64,000 bases of DNA from Elysia crispata (lineage: Eukaryota; Mollusca; Gastropoda; Plakobranchidae): NCBI GenBank assembly GCA_033675545.1, contig JAWDGP010003874.1, forward strand, positions 597,501-661,500, written 5' to 3'. Positions 45,005 through 58,999 of this stretch are shown piece after piece (within the stretch, counting starts at the first letter, position 1; every line of letters starts with the position of its first letter). The position numbers were made by a program, and so were the translations under genes. Below the pieces are notes generated by a model. That model saw only the letters and a list, made by a program, of their open reading frames with translations. It was not told where the DNA came from and ran no database searches.

Positions 45005-48000
45005 AAAGACAAAACTGGTTCTAAGTTTCTTTATTTCCCTATCCTTGATTGCATGACAGTTTGAACATTAAAAATTCCATAATGTTGTACCATATTTCCG
45101 TTGTGTGTATTATGATTGTCGTATCAGCTTATTATTTTAATGCTTTTTAGAGACGTGTGTTTTTTAACCTCATTTTGTATAGCGAATTTTATGCAAATGT
45201 AGACTATAAACAAGGCCTCTTTCCTCTTTTCGGCCAATGGAATTATTGATGAATAAACTTTAAAAAAAAAAAAAAAAAAAAGAAGCACAATTTTTAAAAA
45301 TGTCGAGTTGCCTGCTGATGAACTGAAATCAACACCAGCTTATCCGTCTCAAAAATAAAGAAACATGACAAATGGCTGAGAATTTAATTTGCATGAGTTA
45401 AATATAAGTAGAGGGCATTGTATCAAGGAAAAAATCAGGGAAACAGTATAGGCTGGATGGTCAGAGTTTCATCTGATGAACTCTATACAGTTCATTGTGA
45501 TGTGGATCTTACGGGAGTTTCCTTTTACTCGCAGGAAAACTCTGTAATCTGATGAAAGAGATTTAAGGACAGGGTATTGGGAGCTTAAAAATCCATTATT
45601 TGAAAGGTTGGACACGCTGATGTCAGACCATTCTTTCCTGTATCTTATAAAAAACAATCGTGCATATGATTTGATTCTCTTTATTGGAACCATTGAAGAT
45701 CCTTTGCTCTAAAAAGCGCGATTATCAAACACTCACGGGAGGTGGAAGATACTTGTGTTGTGGCCGAAAATTCAAAATGTATCAAGAGTGCCTTCCAGCC
45801 TCTTGCCCTTTTAATAAGGGTTTATATGATAGAATGATGATTTTTCCAAACTCTGGTTGTGAAATTATTTTGATGGCAGGGTAAAATTTAAAGTTGATTG
45901 AGTAGTCTGTACATCTACTGCACATATTGCATGCTGTGAGATTAACAACGGCAATATTTGTCTTTAGAATTTTATTGAATTCATTTCTTGTCACATTTAC
46001 TGACTTTACTACCAAACACAGTAACAGTGAATTTGCAACTTCTAAATTTAAGATTGTCACTTTTATAAGAACAACACGTCTTTATTTTGGCATCCAGCTG
46101 ATGTCTTAACTGATATTTGGACTTAAGAAACTACTTATTTTTCTTGTTTCCAAACGTTGTGATGTACCCAGTAGATTTTCTCTATCAAATAAAAGAACTG
46201 ATAACTCTTTGCCCGTCATGTCAGCCAGATAATAAGGTCACTTCTGACACAAAAGTCTGTGCTACTTGTATATTAGGATATGGGAGAGAGAAGAATTAAG
46301 AATTTTACTTTTTAGTCGTGTAAATAGTATTTGTTCATCAGTGCACTTTTTAACTTTTGAAAGATATTAATCTGATTTCTTCTTTCCACTTTTTCTGATT
46401 TTATCATAAATTGATTAATATACTTTTTGCTCATATGCACCTTTGCAAAAATAAAAAAAAGAAATGTGTGTTCTTTCATCTTTGAATTTTCAAAGGGATC
46501 TTTAGAGCAGCTCTATGTTTTGGAAGAATTAAGAAAACTAAACACTTATTGATGAGTTTTGTCATTGATAAATGATATACTACTTTTAGACATTCATGAT
46601 TAAGAGGCTTGGAAGGTGAAAGTTTACTGTGCTTGCTGCAGTTTAAGACATGTTGTTGCTCTGTCCAGCGAGGGCAATGTTCTGTTCGATAGATATCGAT
46701 TCGAAATGATCCTTTGTGAGATAAAGGACAAGACTGGTTGGCAACGTCACTTAAACATTTTGAAATATATAAAAGTGGATTCAATACTGAACCCAAAAAC
46801 AGAGAACTCTGGATCTGAATTTGATCTGATCATAACGTGAATATGAAATTTTTGTTTTTCTTGATTCAACATGGTCTGCATTGATGTCTTTGTTACTTTA
46901 ATAAATCTACTGTCGGTTATCAAAGATAAAAGGCTTGTTTAATAAGAACAATCATCATACAACCATGATTTATCCTTACTGTTTCTCTTTGACCAGTATA
47001 GAGACTTGTCTCTCTTTCCTGCTATTTGAAGGCATAGAGTTTTGTGATGAAACACATTATTGTTTCACTTTGCTTTCAAACAATGATAATATGAAAGCTT
47101 TTTCCTGTGATGTTCTCCTTTTTATGATTTTCAAAATTTTAAATTGATAGACCCACTGAGACTAACAGTGATATTTGGAAGGATCCTTTTTTTTCTTTTG
47201 CTACCAACTGTCTCTTTAGATATGTTACTATGAACCTTTTTAAAACAAGAAAAAATAGAGTGGACTTGTGACCTAATGAGCTGATAAAGGCAAATGATAA
47301 AATGTAATGTACCTGTGATTTTGATGATTTAAGTTCTTTTTATAATTTATTGTGTGTTTTTTTAATGAACACCTAACCACTTGTGAAAAAAAAGTTATAA
47401 CAGACAAGTTGGAGAGCATCATGGTAAGGAAACAAAGCGCTTCACGTAATATCTCGGCGCTTACTCAAGGCAAGATGGTAAATACCAAACTGGCGTGAAG
47501 AAAATAACTTCATAAACAAGGACAAAGATCTTGGGTTAATCATCAAACATCAGGGAAATGACCAGTGACAGGATTGCTGACCTCGTGATGCTGAACTCTT
47601 CAGTATTACAATATTTTACAGATACTGAATATGGATTTTATCGGAACCACTGGATAAGGAAAATGAGTCTGTTTCGAGCAAATACTGAGGTAGGAGCTGT
47701 TAGAGCTTATGGTCCAGCATGCCTCAAATAAAATCGTATTAGAAATCGCAGATAAGAAAGAGAAGATAATTGAAGAACTGAAAAGAGGAATAATATTATG
47801 GGCTTCGATTGGTTATAACTTGGAGAAAGATTAGAATTGTCAATTGTCCATGAACTAAAAATGTTCAGTGATTCATGGCCGATCATGAAATAATTAATGT
47901 TTGAAAGGATCTATAAATAGATTTGGATTTTATAAAACCAGCTTACTCTTTTTATTGGCCATACGAACAGCTGCAGGCGGAGCGCATGAAGAAACTAGGT

Positions 48001-48180
48001 CAATGCCAGAAATGCCTAAAAAACAAGCAGTTGCATTTCTGTCTATGTGCACTTAGAAGGCTAATCGTGTAAAGAGGATGCAGGGAAAAAAATACCTCAG
48101 GGCATATAAGGATTCATAGTGTAAGTTTCGAATACAGCAAGAGACAAGTTTAGATAAGTTTTAGAAGTTTGGTAGGTAGA
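45005..48180. other. Unassigned AT-rich DNA with Cys-containing short frames
   Basis: Plus-strand frames at 45684-45884, 46117-46299 (CPSC...CATC) and 46616-46840 have more Cys than random AT-rich frames but cannot be joined with confidence. A 20-bp A run lies at 45262-45280. Confidence 0.35.
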
Positions 48181-48184
48181 AACT

Positions 48185-48425
48185 CATTCGGGATTAGATA
48201 ACAGGGAGTCTTCGAGAAGACCCCCCACCCCGCCTTTATAGTAAGTATTTCGGCCCTTAACTTCTGACACTGTAAGGGAGGGGGGGACAATCAGGTCATG
48301 ACTCCCTAGTGTCTCCCTGCTATCTTTATTTATTTTTATTTTTTTTGCGCAGCGTCGGATTCGAACCCACACTCATTGATTGCTAATCCAGGCATTATAT
48401 CACTTCGCCAACTGGTCTGGGGATA
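48185..48425 (-). mobile_element. tRNA-derived SINE with body
   Basis: On the minus strand, 48422-48347 gives an A-box region CCAGTTGGCGAAGTG and a perfect B-box GGGTTCGAATCC at tRNA spacing, ending GACGCTGCGCA. An A-rich linker (AAAAAAAATAAAAATAAATA) and a GC-richer body to about 48190 follow. This is the clearest SINE in the window. The minus-strand open frame 48372-48184 is a shadow of it. Confidence 0.75.
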
Positions 48426-48479
48426 GTTAAGAGTATTTTAAATCGTTATGAAGGAACATTTCATTTCTCCAGATCCAGC

Positions 48480-49250
48480 GGGAACTGTTTTCGGCTATTT
48501 CAGGCAGTAACTTTAGACCTTTTGTTTTTTTTGTCGCCACATATTGCGAGTTTTGTCAGATGGTAGTAGAATGATGACCCTACGAATCTTCTAGCACCAT
48601 CCTCAGAGGGCATCACCACAGCTTTGTAGCCAAAATCTTCTAACTCTTTGGTCAGGTTCAGGTATCTCTCTCTTTTGTAGATGTGGGCCTCTCCATTCTA
48701 TTTTAGTATGGAATTGTCAGCTCTACCATGATCAGTTGTTGAGTGGATGTTAAATGGATCACGATATTAGGCCTTACTCTTTGATTATACTGGGGTGACT
48801 GCCCCATTCTGGAAGGTCTGCTGAAACATCCCAGTCGCCACACCCGTCTAGCAAGCATTTTCTGCTCTGGTTTGTTGCCTTGAAGGACATTCTGTGCCAT
48901 GAGTTAGCGCCTCTCTCTCTTGTGATTCTCTCCTCTACCCGTGTTTTATGATCGCGGCAAAATCCTGAAGAGCTCTATTATGGCTCCATGTGTATCGCCC
49001 CTGTGAGAGGGCAATTTAGCAAGAGCTCAAATACTGCACTGTGGTCTGTCAGCCTTGGACAAGTAGAGTCCTCTTTCTTTCCCTACGGTACCAGATTTGC
49101 GTTGGAGTTCAAGAGACCGTTACACTGATCTGGTGAGAAAGCTGATCCGAAGTGGTGTCATGTGCCAGATGTCATTCCATGTGAGGGATTTCTTTAGGGC
49201 ATTATCCCACTTAGTCCATTGTCTTTGTTGCGGATGTTCGAATCTTCATT
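48480..49250 (-). pseudogene. Non-LTR retrotransposon C-terminal fragment, minus strand
   Basis: In broken minus-strand frames: RWTKWDNALKKSLTWNDIW, PLRISFLTRSV, SHRGDTHGA, then ARRVWRLG and VRPNIVIHLTSTQQLIMVEL, then YKRERYLNLTKELEDFGYKA and VVMPSEDGARRFVGSS. These match the region after the RT in a widespread animal LINE group (RPDIVI...STQQLIMVELTVPYE...YLNLTKELEDAGYKAVVMPVEVGARGFVGSS). Stops and shifts make it a relic. It is of a different family from the 19 kb and 63 kb LINE pieces. Confidence 0.8.
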
Positions 49251-49329
49251 GAGCCGTATCTCATTGATGCCCATGTCTCTTTTCTCTTTGCCCTTCTGCA
49301 TTTGATCATCACTGTTAGAGAACTTAAAG

Positions 49330-49640
49330 ATTTAATTGTATGAAAGGATTAATTTGAGTTTGCTTTTGTAAAGAATGCAAGAGTCAGCTTTGGCTGAATT
49401 GTGCTTAAACTTTGCTTATGGTGTGAGTGTGTTGCGAGTTTTTAATGAGTGGGAGTATAGAAGATATATAAACTAGAGATTGCCATGATTGACGGATGAA
49501 CCATAGAGGGATTGAAACCAACTGTCCACAACTCCAAACTCCTTGAGCCACCAAGTATTTGTATTGTATGAAGATACGTATTTGTATCAATTATAACTAT
49601 TACTTCAAATTCAAAGTGATTTACATTTAATTCTAAACAT
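49330..49640 (+). repeat. Second LTR-like copy (solo LTR candidate)
   Basis: Collinear similarity to 33001-33340 over GAGTCAGCT, CTTATGGTGTGAGTG, a GATATATAAA box and AAGTATTTGTATTGTATGA. No gypsy coding sequence is recognised next to it, so it is probably a solo or truncated LTR. Confidence 0.45.
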
Positions 49641-49644
49641 TTTA

Positions 49645-50290
49645 AAGTTGCTTAAATATCATCGCTGATGTGAATTTTTAGTATTTCTGTGTGCAGTAGC
49701 ATTTCTTGTATGTCACTAACTCCCACTTTTAACAATCACTTTTCTGTAGATGACCCCAGCCCTTTGCGGGCCAGTTTGAGTTTGCCCAATGACTTCTTTA
49801 ATCTTAACGCCCTCTTTGGCTTGGTTAATGTCTTCGACAACTTTCAATTTCCTACCCGTCTTTATGGTCGGTTGTACTGTCTTCACAACCGGGTCCTCGG
49901 AATCCTCTAACACAGAGAGTAGTCTGGCTTTGCCATGTGTTCTTTCAAGTTGGATTTTTAGTGGGAGTCTTTCTTACGGCAGAACATTGCCACATCTATG
50001 AGACCCGGAAGAACCCCTTACCATCTTCAGGTGAACTGACTGATCTTAGCCTCCATTGCCTCTACTGTAGTTCAGCAGATCTCATAGACAAGGAATGGCT
50101 AAAAGAGCTTCGGGCAAAAACTGCGACTCAAACTTTATAATGACAAATCTCCAGACAAACATTTCGTCACTATTTTAAGCAAATGATTATATGAGCCTTA
50201 ATATATTCTACTTAGCTCAATAGCGAAAGCAAAGGGGATCATGTCAGTGGAGAAACAATATTCTCAAAACACTTGCTATAGTTTCCTACT
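49645..50290. other. Unassigned DNA, GC-richer block
   Basis: 49740-50140 has short open frames on both strands (minus 49913-49716, Lys/Val-rich; plus 49937-50140). It could be remnant internal sequence of the adjacent LTR element, but no motif proves it. Confidence 0.35.
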
Positions 50291-50295
50291 AACGT

Positions 50296-50545
50296 ACTGA
50301 CCAGATGTTTCACTGCCTGTAGCCGCGCGCCGAGCTCTTACTAACTGACGAGATGTTTCACTGCCTGTAGCCGGGTGCCAAGCTTCTACTAACATACTGA
50401 CGAGATGTTTCACTGCCTGTGGCCGCGCGCCGAGCTCCTACTTACATACTGACGAGATGTTTCACTGCCTGTAGCCGGGTGCCGAGCTCCTACTTACATA
50501 CTGACGAGATGTTTCACTGCCTGTGGCCGCGCGCCGAGCTCATTT
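50296..50545. repeat. 52-bp minisatellite, 5 copies, alternating types
   Basis: GACGAGATGTTTCACTGCCT recurs (with small changes) at about 50296, 50344, 50396, 50448 and 50500. Units 2-5 alternate GCCGGGTGCC and GCCGCGCGCC, a dimeric higher-order pattern. The array lies on the 3' side of the SINE head at 50600-50678 (minus strand). Confidence 0.9.
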
Positions 50546-50599
50546 CACACCTGCCTAGATGAAAGAAAAGGATATTGCTTGATATTTTCAGCAACATTG

Positions 50600-50678
50600 T
50601 GGCGGTGCCCCGTCAGAGATTTAAACCTTTGATCTCTCGATCTTGATACGAGCGCCTTAACCACTGACCATAGCCAGG
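50600..50678 (-). mobile_element. tRNA-like SINE head beside the 52-bp array
   Basis: On the minus strand TATGGTCAGTGGTTAAGGCG (A-box region, 50671-50652) is followed by AGGTTTAAATCTC (B-box, diverged from GGTTCGAATCC; 50628-50616). Spacing fits a long-variable-arm tRNA such as Ser or Leu. About 60 bp further the 52-bp array begins. Confidence 0.6.
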
Positions 50679-50699
50679 TGTGGCTAATCTGATGTTTGC

Positions 50700-52070
<1,371 letters not shown>

Positions 52071-52210
52071 TGTGTGACAGACGCTGGATTGTTTATAAAT
52101 ACTAACAATGAACCCATATACAGGGAAAACTGGGCGCAATGGGCGGAGCGGACCAGAGTCAAAATCTCGTGCCGACGTGAGTGCGGGAAACGCGAAAAAA
52201 AAAAGGCTGT

Positions 52211-52230
52211 GGGCGTCATCACTGTATAAA
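52211..52230 (+). promoter_or_regulatory. Candidate core promoter (CRE half-site plus TATA box)
   Basis: TATAAA at 52225-52230 lies 7 bp downstream of GGCGTCATC (a TGACG CRE half-site on the reverse strand). The expected start site near 52255 gives a 5'UTR of about 130 nt to the ATG at 52386. The position directly upstream of a signal-peptide-like first exon supports it. Confidence 0.4.
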
Positions 52231-52385
52231 ACTGGGCAACAAAGCGAGGCAGTGGTCAAATTCTACCGACGCTGGTCATTGCCATAACAGATCCGCCGAC
52301 AAACATCTAAAGCAAAATTTTAGCAAGCTAGCCAGAGGGTAGCATCTCGTCCCTAGAGAAGAGCTAGAAGCATCAGCCAAACGTC

Positions 52386-52461
52386 ATGTCGAGCCACAGG
52401 TTTCCACTCGCCTACAAGTCTCAGGCACTAGCTGCTTTTTTCGCGGTTTCATGTTTGCTAG
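52386..52461 (+). CDS. Candidate first coding exon with signal-peptide-like N-terminus
   Basis: ATG at 52386 opens 25 codons plus one base ending at donor G|GTGAGT. The peptide has a basic and polar start (MSSHRFPLAYK), then a hydrophobic core (ALAAFFAVSCLLG), the form of a secretory signal or anchor. It exits in phase 1. The next exon was not identified: the candidate exon at 62874 enters in phase 2 and cannot follow directly. A secreted peptide precursor is possible but unproven. Confidence 0.4.
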
Positions 52462-53875
52462 GTGAGTTGGTTTCCCAAATAAAATCCTTACTTCTTGCAC
52501 TGTTTGATGTGTTTTCATGAATCCCTGTCCGCGTTATTATGGTTTTTTTAAAAAATCTTTATTTACTGTTTATTGGAGTAAAACCTACGACCACACTTTG
52601 ATAATCAGCCATTATATGTTCTTCACCCTCCCTTCTCCTCGTGTACACAGTCTTTTCAAAGACTTTTGAAAGTGAAATATTCCTCTATATTTATTTTTGG
52701 CGCCCTATCTCATTGAGAAATTACATTCTTCACTGTATCAAAATGATAGGCTTGCAGCTGTATTTTTTTCATCTTCCTTTCTTTTTTTTAAATTTTATTT
52801 CCATACGAACTAAAAATATTCCTACCAGAAAAAAAAAAAACAACATTGAATCTAGTGGCCTTTTCGGCAACAAAAAGTAAAAAGAAACTTGTGATGCAGA
52901 TTCTGGATTAATTCTTGTCAAATCTCCTGACAGATTAATGTCAGAGGAATAATGCACCAGATGCTCTTATTGATTGCTTAAAAAAAAAACCGTGAAAAAA
53001 GTAAGCAACATTCGTGCATTTTGTATCACAACATCATTTTAAATAAGATTAAATGCTAACACACCCACAAAACTTTTTTTAAAATTTTAAATTTAATTTT
53101 GTTAAAAAGCGCTAATGGAGAAAGCTTGTTGGTGCATTTTGTTTTCTTCTATAAAATGGTAAAAAGTTGACTCGAGAGTCAAACTTTCGAATGTTCTTGA
53201 AACTGTCCAAAGGACGGTGTTTTCAACTTGCATATAATTTGGTATTCTTAAAACAAAATTAATAGTCTTCAGTTAGGAGGCATCCATTAAAAACACATTC
53301 TAGTTTATAAGGAACGCAAAACAAGGGAATATAAAGATATTGTTTTGAAGTGATCATATGAAGAATGATATGCTTTTTCCTCATTAACCGAATTCCAGAA
53401 CAAATTTACAGAAATCAAATGCTGTTTGCCCAATTTCTAGGATGACATCATTACTGGCCACAAAGTGACAAATTAATCTTTTATAAACCAAAAAGCAGTG
53501 CCTGATTTCATGTTGTGGTTTACATCATGGCTTATTATCTTTGTCTATACAATTAGACTACGAAACTCTCGCGCTTGTTGGAGACTCTGAGACAGATTAG
53601 GAAAATAAAACATTTTGTCAGTTTAAGTTACAACTTTTGTCGGAACATAATCAGGATTATTTATTTTTTGTTTTGGTTTTTTTTTTTGTCTTGTTTTGTC
53701 ATTGTTTCTATTCTTTTTCTGTCATGGTATTTTAGATAGCAAAGTGCCTCTTGTGAACCAATGAGGTTTTTTTTTCTTCTCATTTTATGGTCAGACTTTG
53801 AATATGACTGTGTCCATCAAGCTCTAGAAGTGTGGTCCGAATCTCTCTGTCATTCTGTATCTTTGTTTCTCTCGC
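52462..53875. other. Unassigned, possibly intronic
   Basis: AT-rich with T- and A-tracts. No exon or element recognised. Confidence 0.4.
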
Positions 53876-53879
53876 CCCC

Positions 53880-54007
<128 letters not shown>

Positions 54008-54009
54008 CT

Positions 54010-56560
54010 CCTTCCTCCATTTTTATATCTTTCTATCTATGGTGTTACTGATTGCTTCTCTCTCTTCTCTTAAAAAAAGTAATTTTGTACGTCATAAAAA
54101 TTGCCAACTCAATTTGCAAATTTGCAAGATCTACAATCATCTGTTGCCCTTTTCAAAATAAAGGTCAGAATTTATGCCTGACATTTTATTATCGCAATGT
54201 CACCAAAATATAAATCTCGCTAACTCTTTAGCATGTAGCATTTTTTTTAAAGTTTATGCTGTAAATCTATTTACACGGCTGGAAAAAACAAAGTTGTTGA
54301 GGGAGCCACAATTAACTGGACGGAATAATCCGTAATTCAGAGGAATTAACGAAACGGTTCGTCAAAAATATTTTGAGCTAAGATAGAGAAAAGGAAAAAA
54401 ACTACAGAGATATGAATTAGTTAAAATATTCTCGTTTTTTAAACGGTCATTTTGGTGTTACTCCTCTAAGCCCCTTGGTTAGTGGTCATTTAGTGGACCA
54501 CATGAAACACTCAAAAGGGCTGTAAGTAGTTACATGTTGATGTGTGTCTTCTAAAATACGAAAAAAAATTAAGATAGACGAAAAAAAATACGAAAAAAGG
54601 GATTTTTGCGAAAGGGAAGACATAGAAATCTGGGTGATTTTATGGTTGACATGTATTTTTTGGAATTTAATGAACTACCAAGATCAGAAAAGGAAAAAAA
54701 TTTGAACGAAGCATTTTTCATGAGAGGAAATCAAATAAGATTGAAAGTTGATTGGATCCTCATTGTGATAGGATGCCAGCACTGTACTTGTCCTAGCTTA
54801 TCGATTTGTGGATTCCACAAATCTCTCCAGCGCAAAGATAAGCTCAGTAGGGTCGATATGCTGAGATCTCTAACGTGTCCTGACGCCTTCCAATTTGTAT
54901 TGAGATTCGAAATTACAGTAAACATCTTAAGATGTGTAGACTTTACAAGTGTCGCTTGGTCTCTGACATTTATATCAGAGCCGATCAGAAAAAAAGAATA
55001 AAGTGAAAGGTTTCAGTTAAAGTTATATCCTTAGCGGAGTTAGCTTCATTTCTTCCGTCCAAAACGAACTTATGAAGGCGCTTAGACAATTTTTCAAAAT
55101 AGGGCCTAACCTGAACTTTGTGAATAGAGAAAAATTATCCAGACCGAAAACAATAACTGTGAGTTGCATCTCCAGGATGGAGCTGTTGACAGCAACAATG
55201 ACCATTTTTGACATGATGACAGGCATGTACATACCCGTCCAGCTGCTTCTCTCAACCGCCTGGCTGGAGCTAACTGTGACTTTCGTGTCACACAAGCTCA
55301 ACTACGGCTCGCTTCAAATTATTAAGATTCTCCTTTGAAGCAAGAGGGTGTTTGAAAAAAAAATTAGAATAAAAAATATTGATAGTCCACGGTTGTTTAG
55401 GGGGATGGAGCCAATATGTCATCGTCGAAAGATTGGCCTTTCAAGTCCCAAAACATCATCCACATTCATGTATCTGGGTTATTTTGTGATGGACCTGAAG
55501 AGGCACAAGTTGAGCTAATGATGTTGGATAAAGAAAATGAATTACACTGCTTTGACATGCTCATAGATCTCTTTTTTTTAATTCTGTTGAGGAAAGACGG
55601 CATTGCGTCTAAATTATTATCATGGATTTGATCATAGCGTGAAATTGGATGAAGAACATTTTTGCGTTAGGGGATTCAATGGTTCATTGTTCAGGGCTAT
55701 GTAACGTGCTAGCAAGGGAAACCACACGGATTTCTCGTAGTTTTTCTAGGGTATGGATTACTTTCAACGAAAACCATTCTCCTCGAGGATTAAGGTTTGA
55801 TAACGTTTGAATCTTGAACGCCGCACCTGAAGAAAGATGTCATTGAGATGGGAGTCGCAGTGACCGCAATGTGACAAGCATTAGTCCTACTGACAGCACC
55901 AGTGGCCACATCATAACAGAGGGAGATCATGATGAATTTAAAAAAAATTAAGATGGTACCTAAATTGTTAAAGTAAATGCATATAATGCAAGGTGGTCTC
56001 AAAGAGAATTTTTTAAAAATCAGATTTTGTCGCATAGCTCGATGTACAACCTGTAAGCAGTTAGAAATAAAAAAAAAATTACGAAACAAGAGAAAAAAAA
56101 TGACTTTTCGGCTTCAAGCCTATATAATACACAGAAACAAGATTTTAAACAATACACAAATATTGACATACAGATAAAAAATGAAATACAAAAAAAAAGG
56201 TAAAAAAAATAGAGCGAATAAAGGGAAAAAAATAATAAATAAAATGTGTGGTAATTTTAAGACTAAAAATATTACCATTAAGAAAAAACGAGGTAATAGA
56301 TGTTTGTGTAGAAAGATAAGGCCGTAAAGAGGGGGGAAAGACTTAAAGGAGACAGATAGATAGATAGACCGAAATAAAGATAGATAGATTGAAATGTAGA
56401 TAAATAGAAAGATAGGTAGTGCGTTTGAAGATAATAAATTTGATAGATAGATATGTAGAAAGAGAGATAAAGAGATGGATAGATAGATAGATAAATAGAA
56501 AAAGAGTCAGGCAGACAAAAAAAGCGAAGGAAAAGACAAGGAGCTAGATAGAGAAAAAAA
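54010..56560. other. Unassigned; overlapping open frames at 54.6-55.6 kb
   Basis: Open frames at 54606-55001 (+, 131 codons), 55072-55338 (+) and 55301-55023 (-) overlap on both strands in sequence of more balanced composition than its surroundings. I recognise no family and suspect a decayed transposon or gene. GATA-like tetramers lie at 56350-56510. Confidence 0.35.
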
Positions 56561-56564
56561 AAAA

Positions 56565-56815
56565 AGAAAAACACTCGTTTAGCTGAACTTAAGAGCGGAT
56601 ATCAAGCATGATAGAGCTAAACAGGTGAGACCCAACAGTTCTACCCTGATGATGGCGTGACACAATGCCATTGATAGAGAGAGAGAAAAACAAAAAACAC
56701 TCGTTCAGCTGAACTTAAGAGCAGATATCAAGCATGATAGAGCTTAACAGGTGAGACCCGACAGTTCTTCCCTGATGATGGCGTGACACAATGTCATTAT
56801 GAAACGGGAAGAGGG
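56565..56815. repeat. About 125-bp tandem duplication
   Basis: AAACACTCGTTTAGCTGAAC followed by GGATATCAAGCATGATAGAG and CCTGATGATGGCGTGACACA is present twice (about 56569 and 56694), with a short GA run between. Confidence 0.9.
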
Positions 56816-57055
56816 CGCTGAAGATGCAAACAATATTTTCTAAAAATTGTTCTTTGTAGTTTTGGCAGCTTGTATTATTCTTATACAGGCCTCAAAGATA
56901 AAAATTTAAGTCATCGACGTGGCAGAAAAATCCATTGATAGGATTTAATTTATAAAAAAAAAGCTTTGTGAACTCGGTTTATGGTTCTTTTTTTACTTTA
57001 TTTTATATTCCAAGATCAATGAGGCTGGAAATCTATAAGTCGGAAATGTTTGTTA

Positions 57056-57313
57056 ATCTCCTTCATCCTTATACTAGACATGTAAACCTCAAGCGTTGTA
57101 AAATTTGAAATGAATAGGTTCCTAAAACCATAAAGTAATATAAACCAGCGGCCACTGGTTCCAGAGAGCCAGTTCCTTGACACAATCTCCTTCATCTTTA
57201 TACTAGACATGTAAACCTCAAGCGTTGTAAAGTTTGAGATGAACAGGTTCCCAAAACCATAAAGTAATATAAACCAGCGGCCACTGGTTCCAGAGAGCCA
57301 GTTCCTTGACACA
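57056..57313. repeat. 129-bp tandem duplication, open on minus strand
   Basis: Two copies exactly 129 bp (43 codons) apart, so the minus-strand frame 57555-57016 (179 codons) repeats SRNWLSGTSGRWFILLYGF twice. The two copies differ by a handful of bases, some changing residues. The protein is hydrophobic and matches no family I know. Confidence 0.85.
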
Positions 57314-57319
57314 ATCTCT

Positions 57320-58925
57320 AACTTTCGGCTTGTACCCGAGATTGGATACGAGTGAATCACAGCGCTGGGTGAGCTTCCATACAGCAAGGACATGTTACAA
57401 GGATAGAACGGAACAATCCATGGGGAAAGATGTTCACATCTATATATTTTTTTTTTTTTTTTTGAGAAATAAAGACACGTCAAGATTTCCAAAGCGAGTT
57501 TTCCGTTCAAGCTCTTCATAAAATTTTGATACAAATATAAAAAGTAAAGAAACATGTGTCATTCACAGTGAACTTTAAGCTACATGTGGCCGCCATAGAT
57601 GTCGAAAGAGGAAGTTTTAGCCAAATAATGCTGGGTTTTTTTTGTATTTACGTAATGATAGATATAATTGTAAGGCATATAATAAAGCAGAGCCATTGCT
57701 TTGTTGTCAACGGCCTACACAATTATTCTTTTTATTCATAGAGCTTGGCGTCTACAATTTGAATTAACACAACTTTTTGTAGCCAAGAAGTGTTAACAAC
57801 CGAAGTGAACATAAGCCATAAGAATTAGATTAAGGAATTAATAATTATAATAAAAAAAACAAACAAACAACAGGGAAGTATGGCGCATGAATAGCTTAAG
57901 GCTAGAGTTTTTCATTGAGACAATTATTATGGCGGAGCGTATAACATAATAACATCTACATGTCTCTTTTCTTAAGACTTTATTTTATATGAACAAATTT
58001 TAACAACAGGATCTTGTTCATCATCTTTGAAACTGACCTGAAATTTGAGCTTCTTTTTTATTCTTTGAAAATAAAGGCTGAATTTGGATTCAAATCTTTA
58101 AAGTATAGCAGTCATTTAGGTAAATAGAGTTATTCAAATTAAAAAAATGTTACATTTTATTTTGTGGAAAGAGCGCTGTTTTAATTTTTTTTCCCCCATT
58201 TCTTTTAAGAATAATTAAATTAATCTATGACGTCAAAGTTCCTATCCGTGATGCCCAGTATTTCTTTTCCTAGCATAATTTTAGAGTTTTGAGATCGTAC
58301 GTCTCGCGTTTAGGAATATTAGAGAGAAAAGATTCTAAAGAAACATTTTGTTTTCAAACCTCCCGATATCCGTTTACAGACGTCTCGACAGGCCTAACTT
58401 ATTATACGATGGTCTATACAGTTTAGCTTACTCTTGCTGCAACTTGTCCTTTTGGAGTGTACTAAGCAATAGAGTTTAAATTATCACCATGCAGCATTTT
58501 GACAAAACTTAATTATTACATCTTCATGTCTTTCTTTAAAATATGCCACAAGCGTTTTCTGAGGAGCCAAAATAATCACGTTCTTCTAATTTGCTAAGAC
58601 TGCACATGCAGGGATTTTAGGACCATTTCTAACGATAAGGTGAAGAACTCTTGATTGGTAATAACCGCTACAGTGGGAAGACACACGATGGCAATTCAGT
58701 TCTTCAACTAGGTTTTTTTTCTTGTTAATTTTCTTCATCATCCAGTTGCGTTAATAATGGGCGAATTTGAAAAAAAATTGTTTGTTGCAGGCGCTACAGA
58801 TCAGAAGCATCATGATGATGCCTTTGGTTCTCTCTTGGTGCATGCAGAATATCTTTTCTTTCTTCGGTTTACTTTTGGATGTAATCCTTTTTCCTTTAAT
58901 TTACCGTCCATCTTTCTATCATTTT
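57320..58925. other. Unassigned AT-rich DNA
   Basis: No gene, RNA or repeat array recognised. Confidence 0.45.
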
Positions 58926-58930
58926 ATGTT

Positions 58931-58946
58931 ATACATACATACATAT

Positions 58947-58999
<53 letters not shown>

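Noticed and set aside
46117-46299. Zinc-finger-like CPSC...CATC frame
   Set aside because: Two CxxC pairs in a short AT-rich frame, with no conserved spacing or neighbouring exons to support a domain.
48347-48422. Functional tRNA gene
   Set aside because: The A- and B-boxes are good, but an A-rich linker and body follow, which marks it as a SINE. No clear acceptor-stem pairing was visible by eye.
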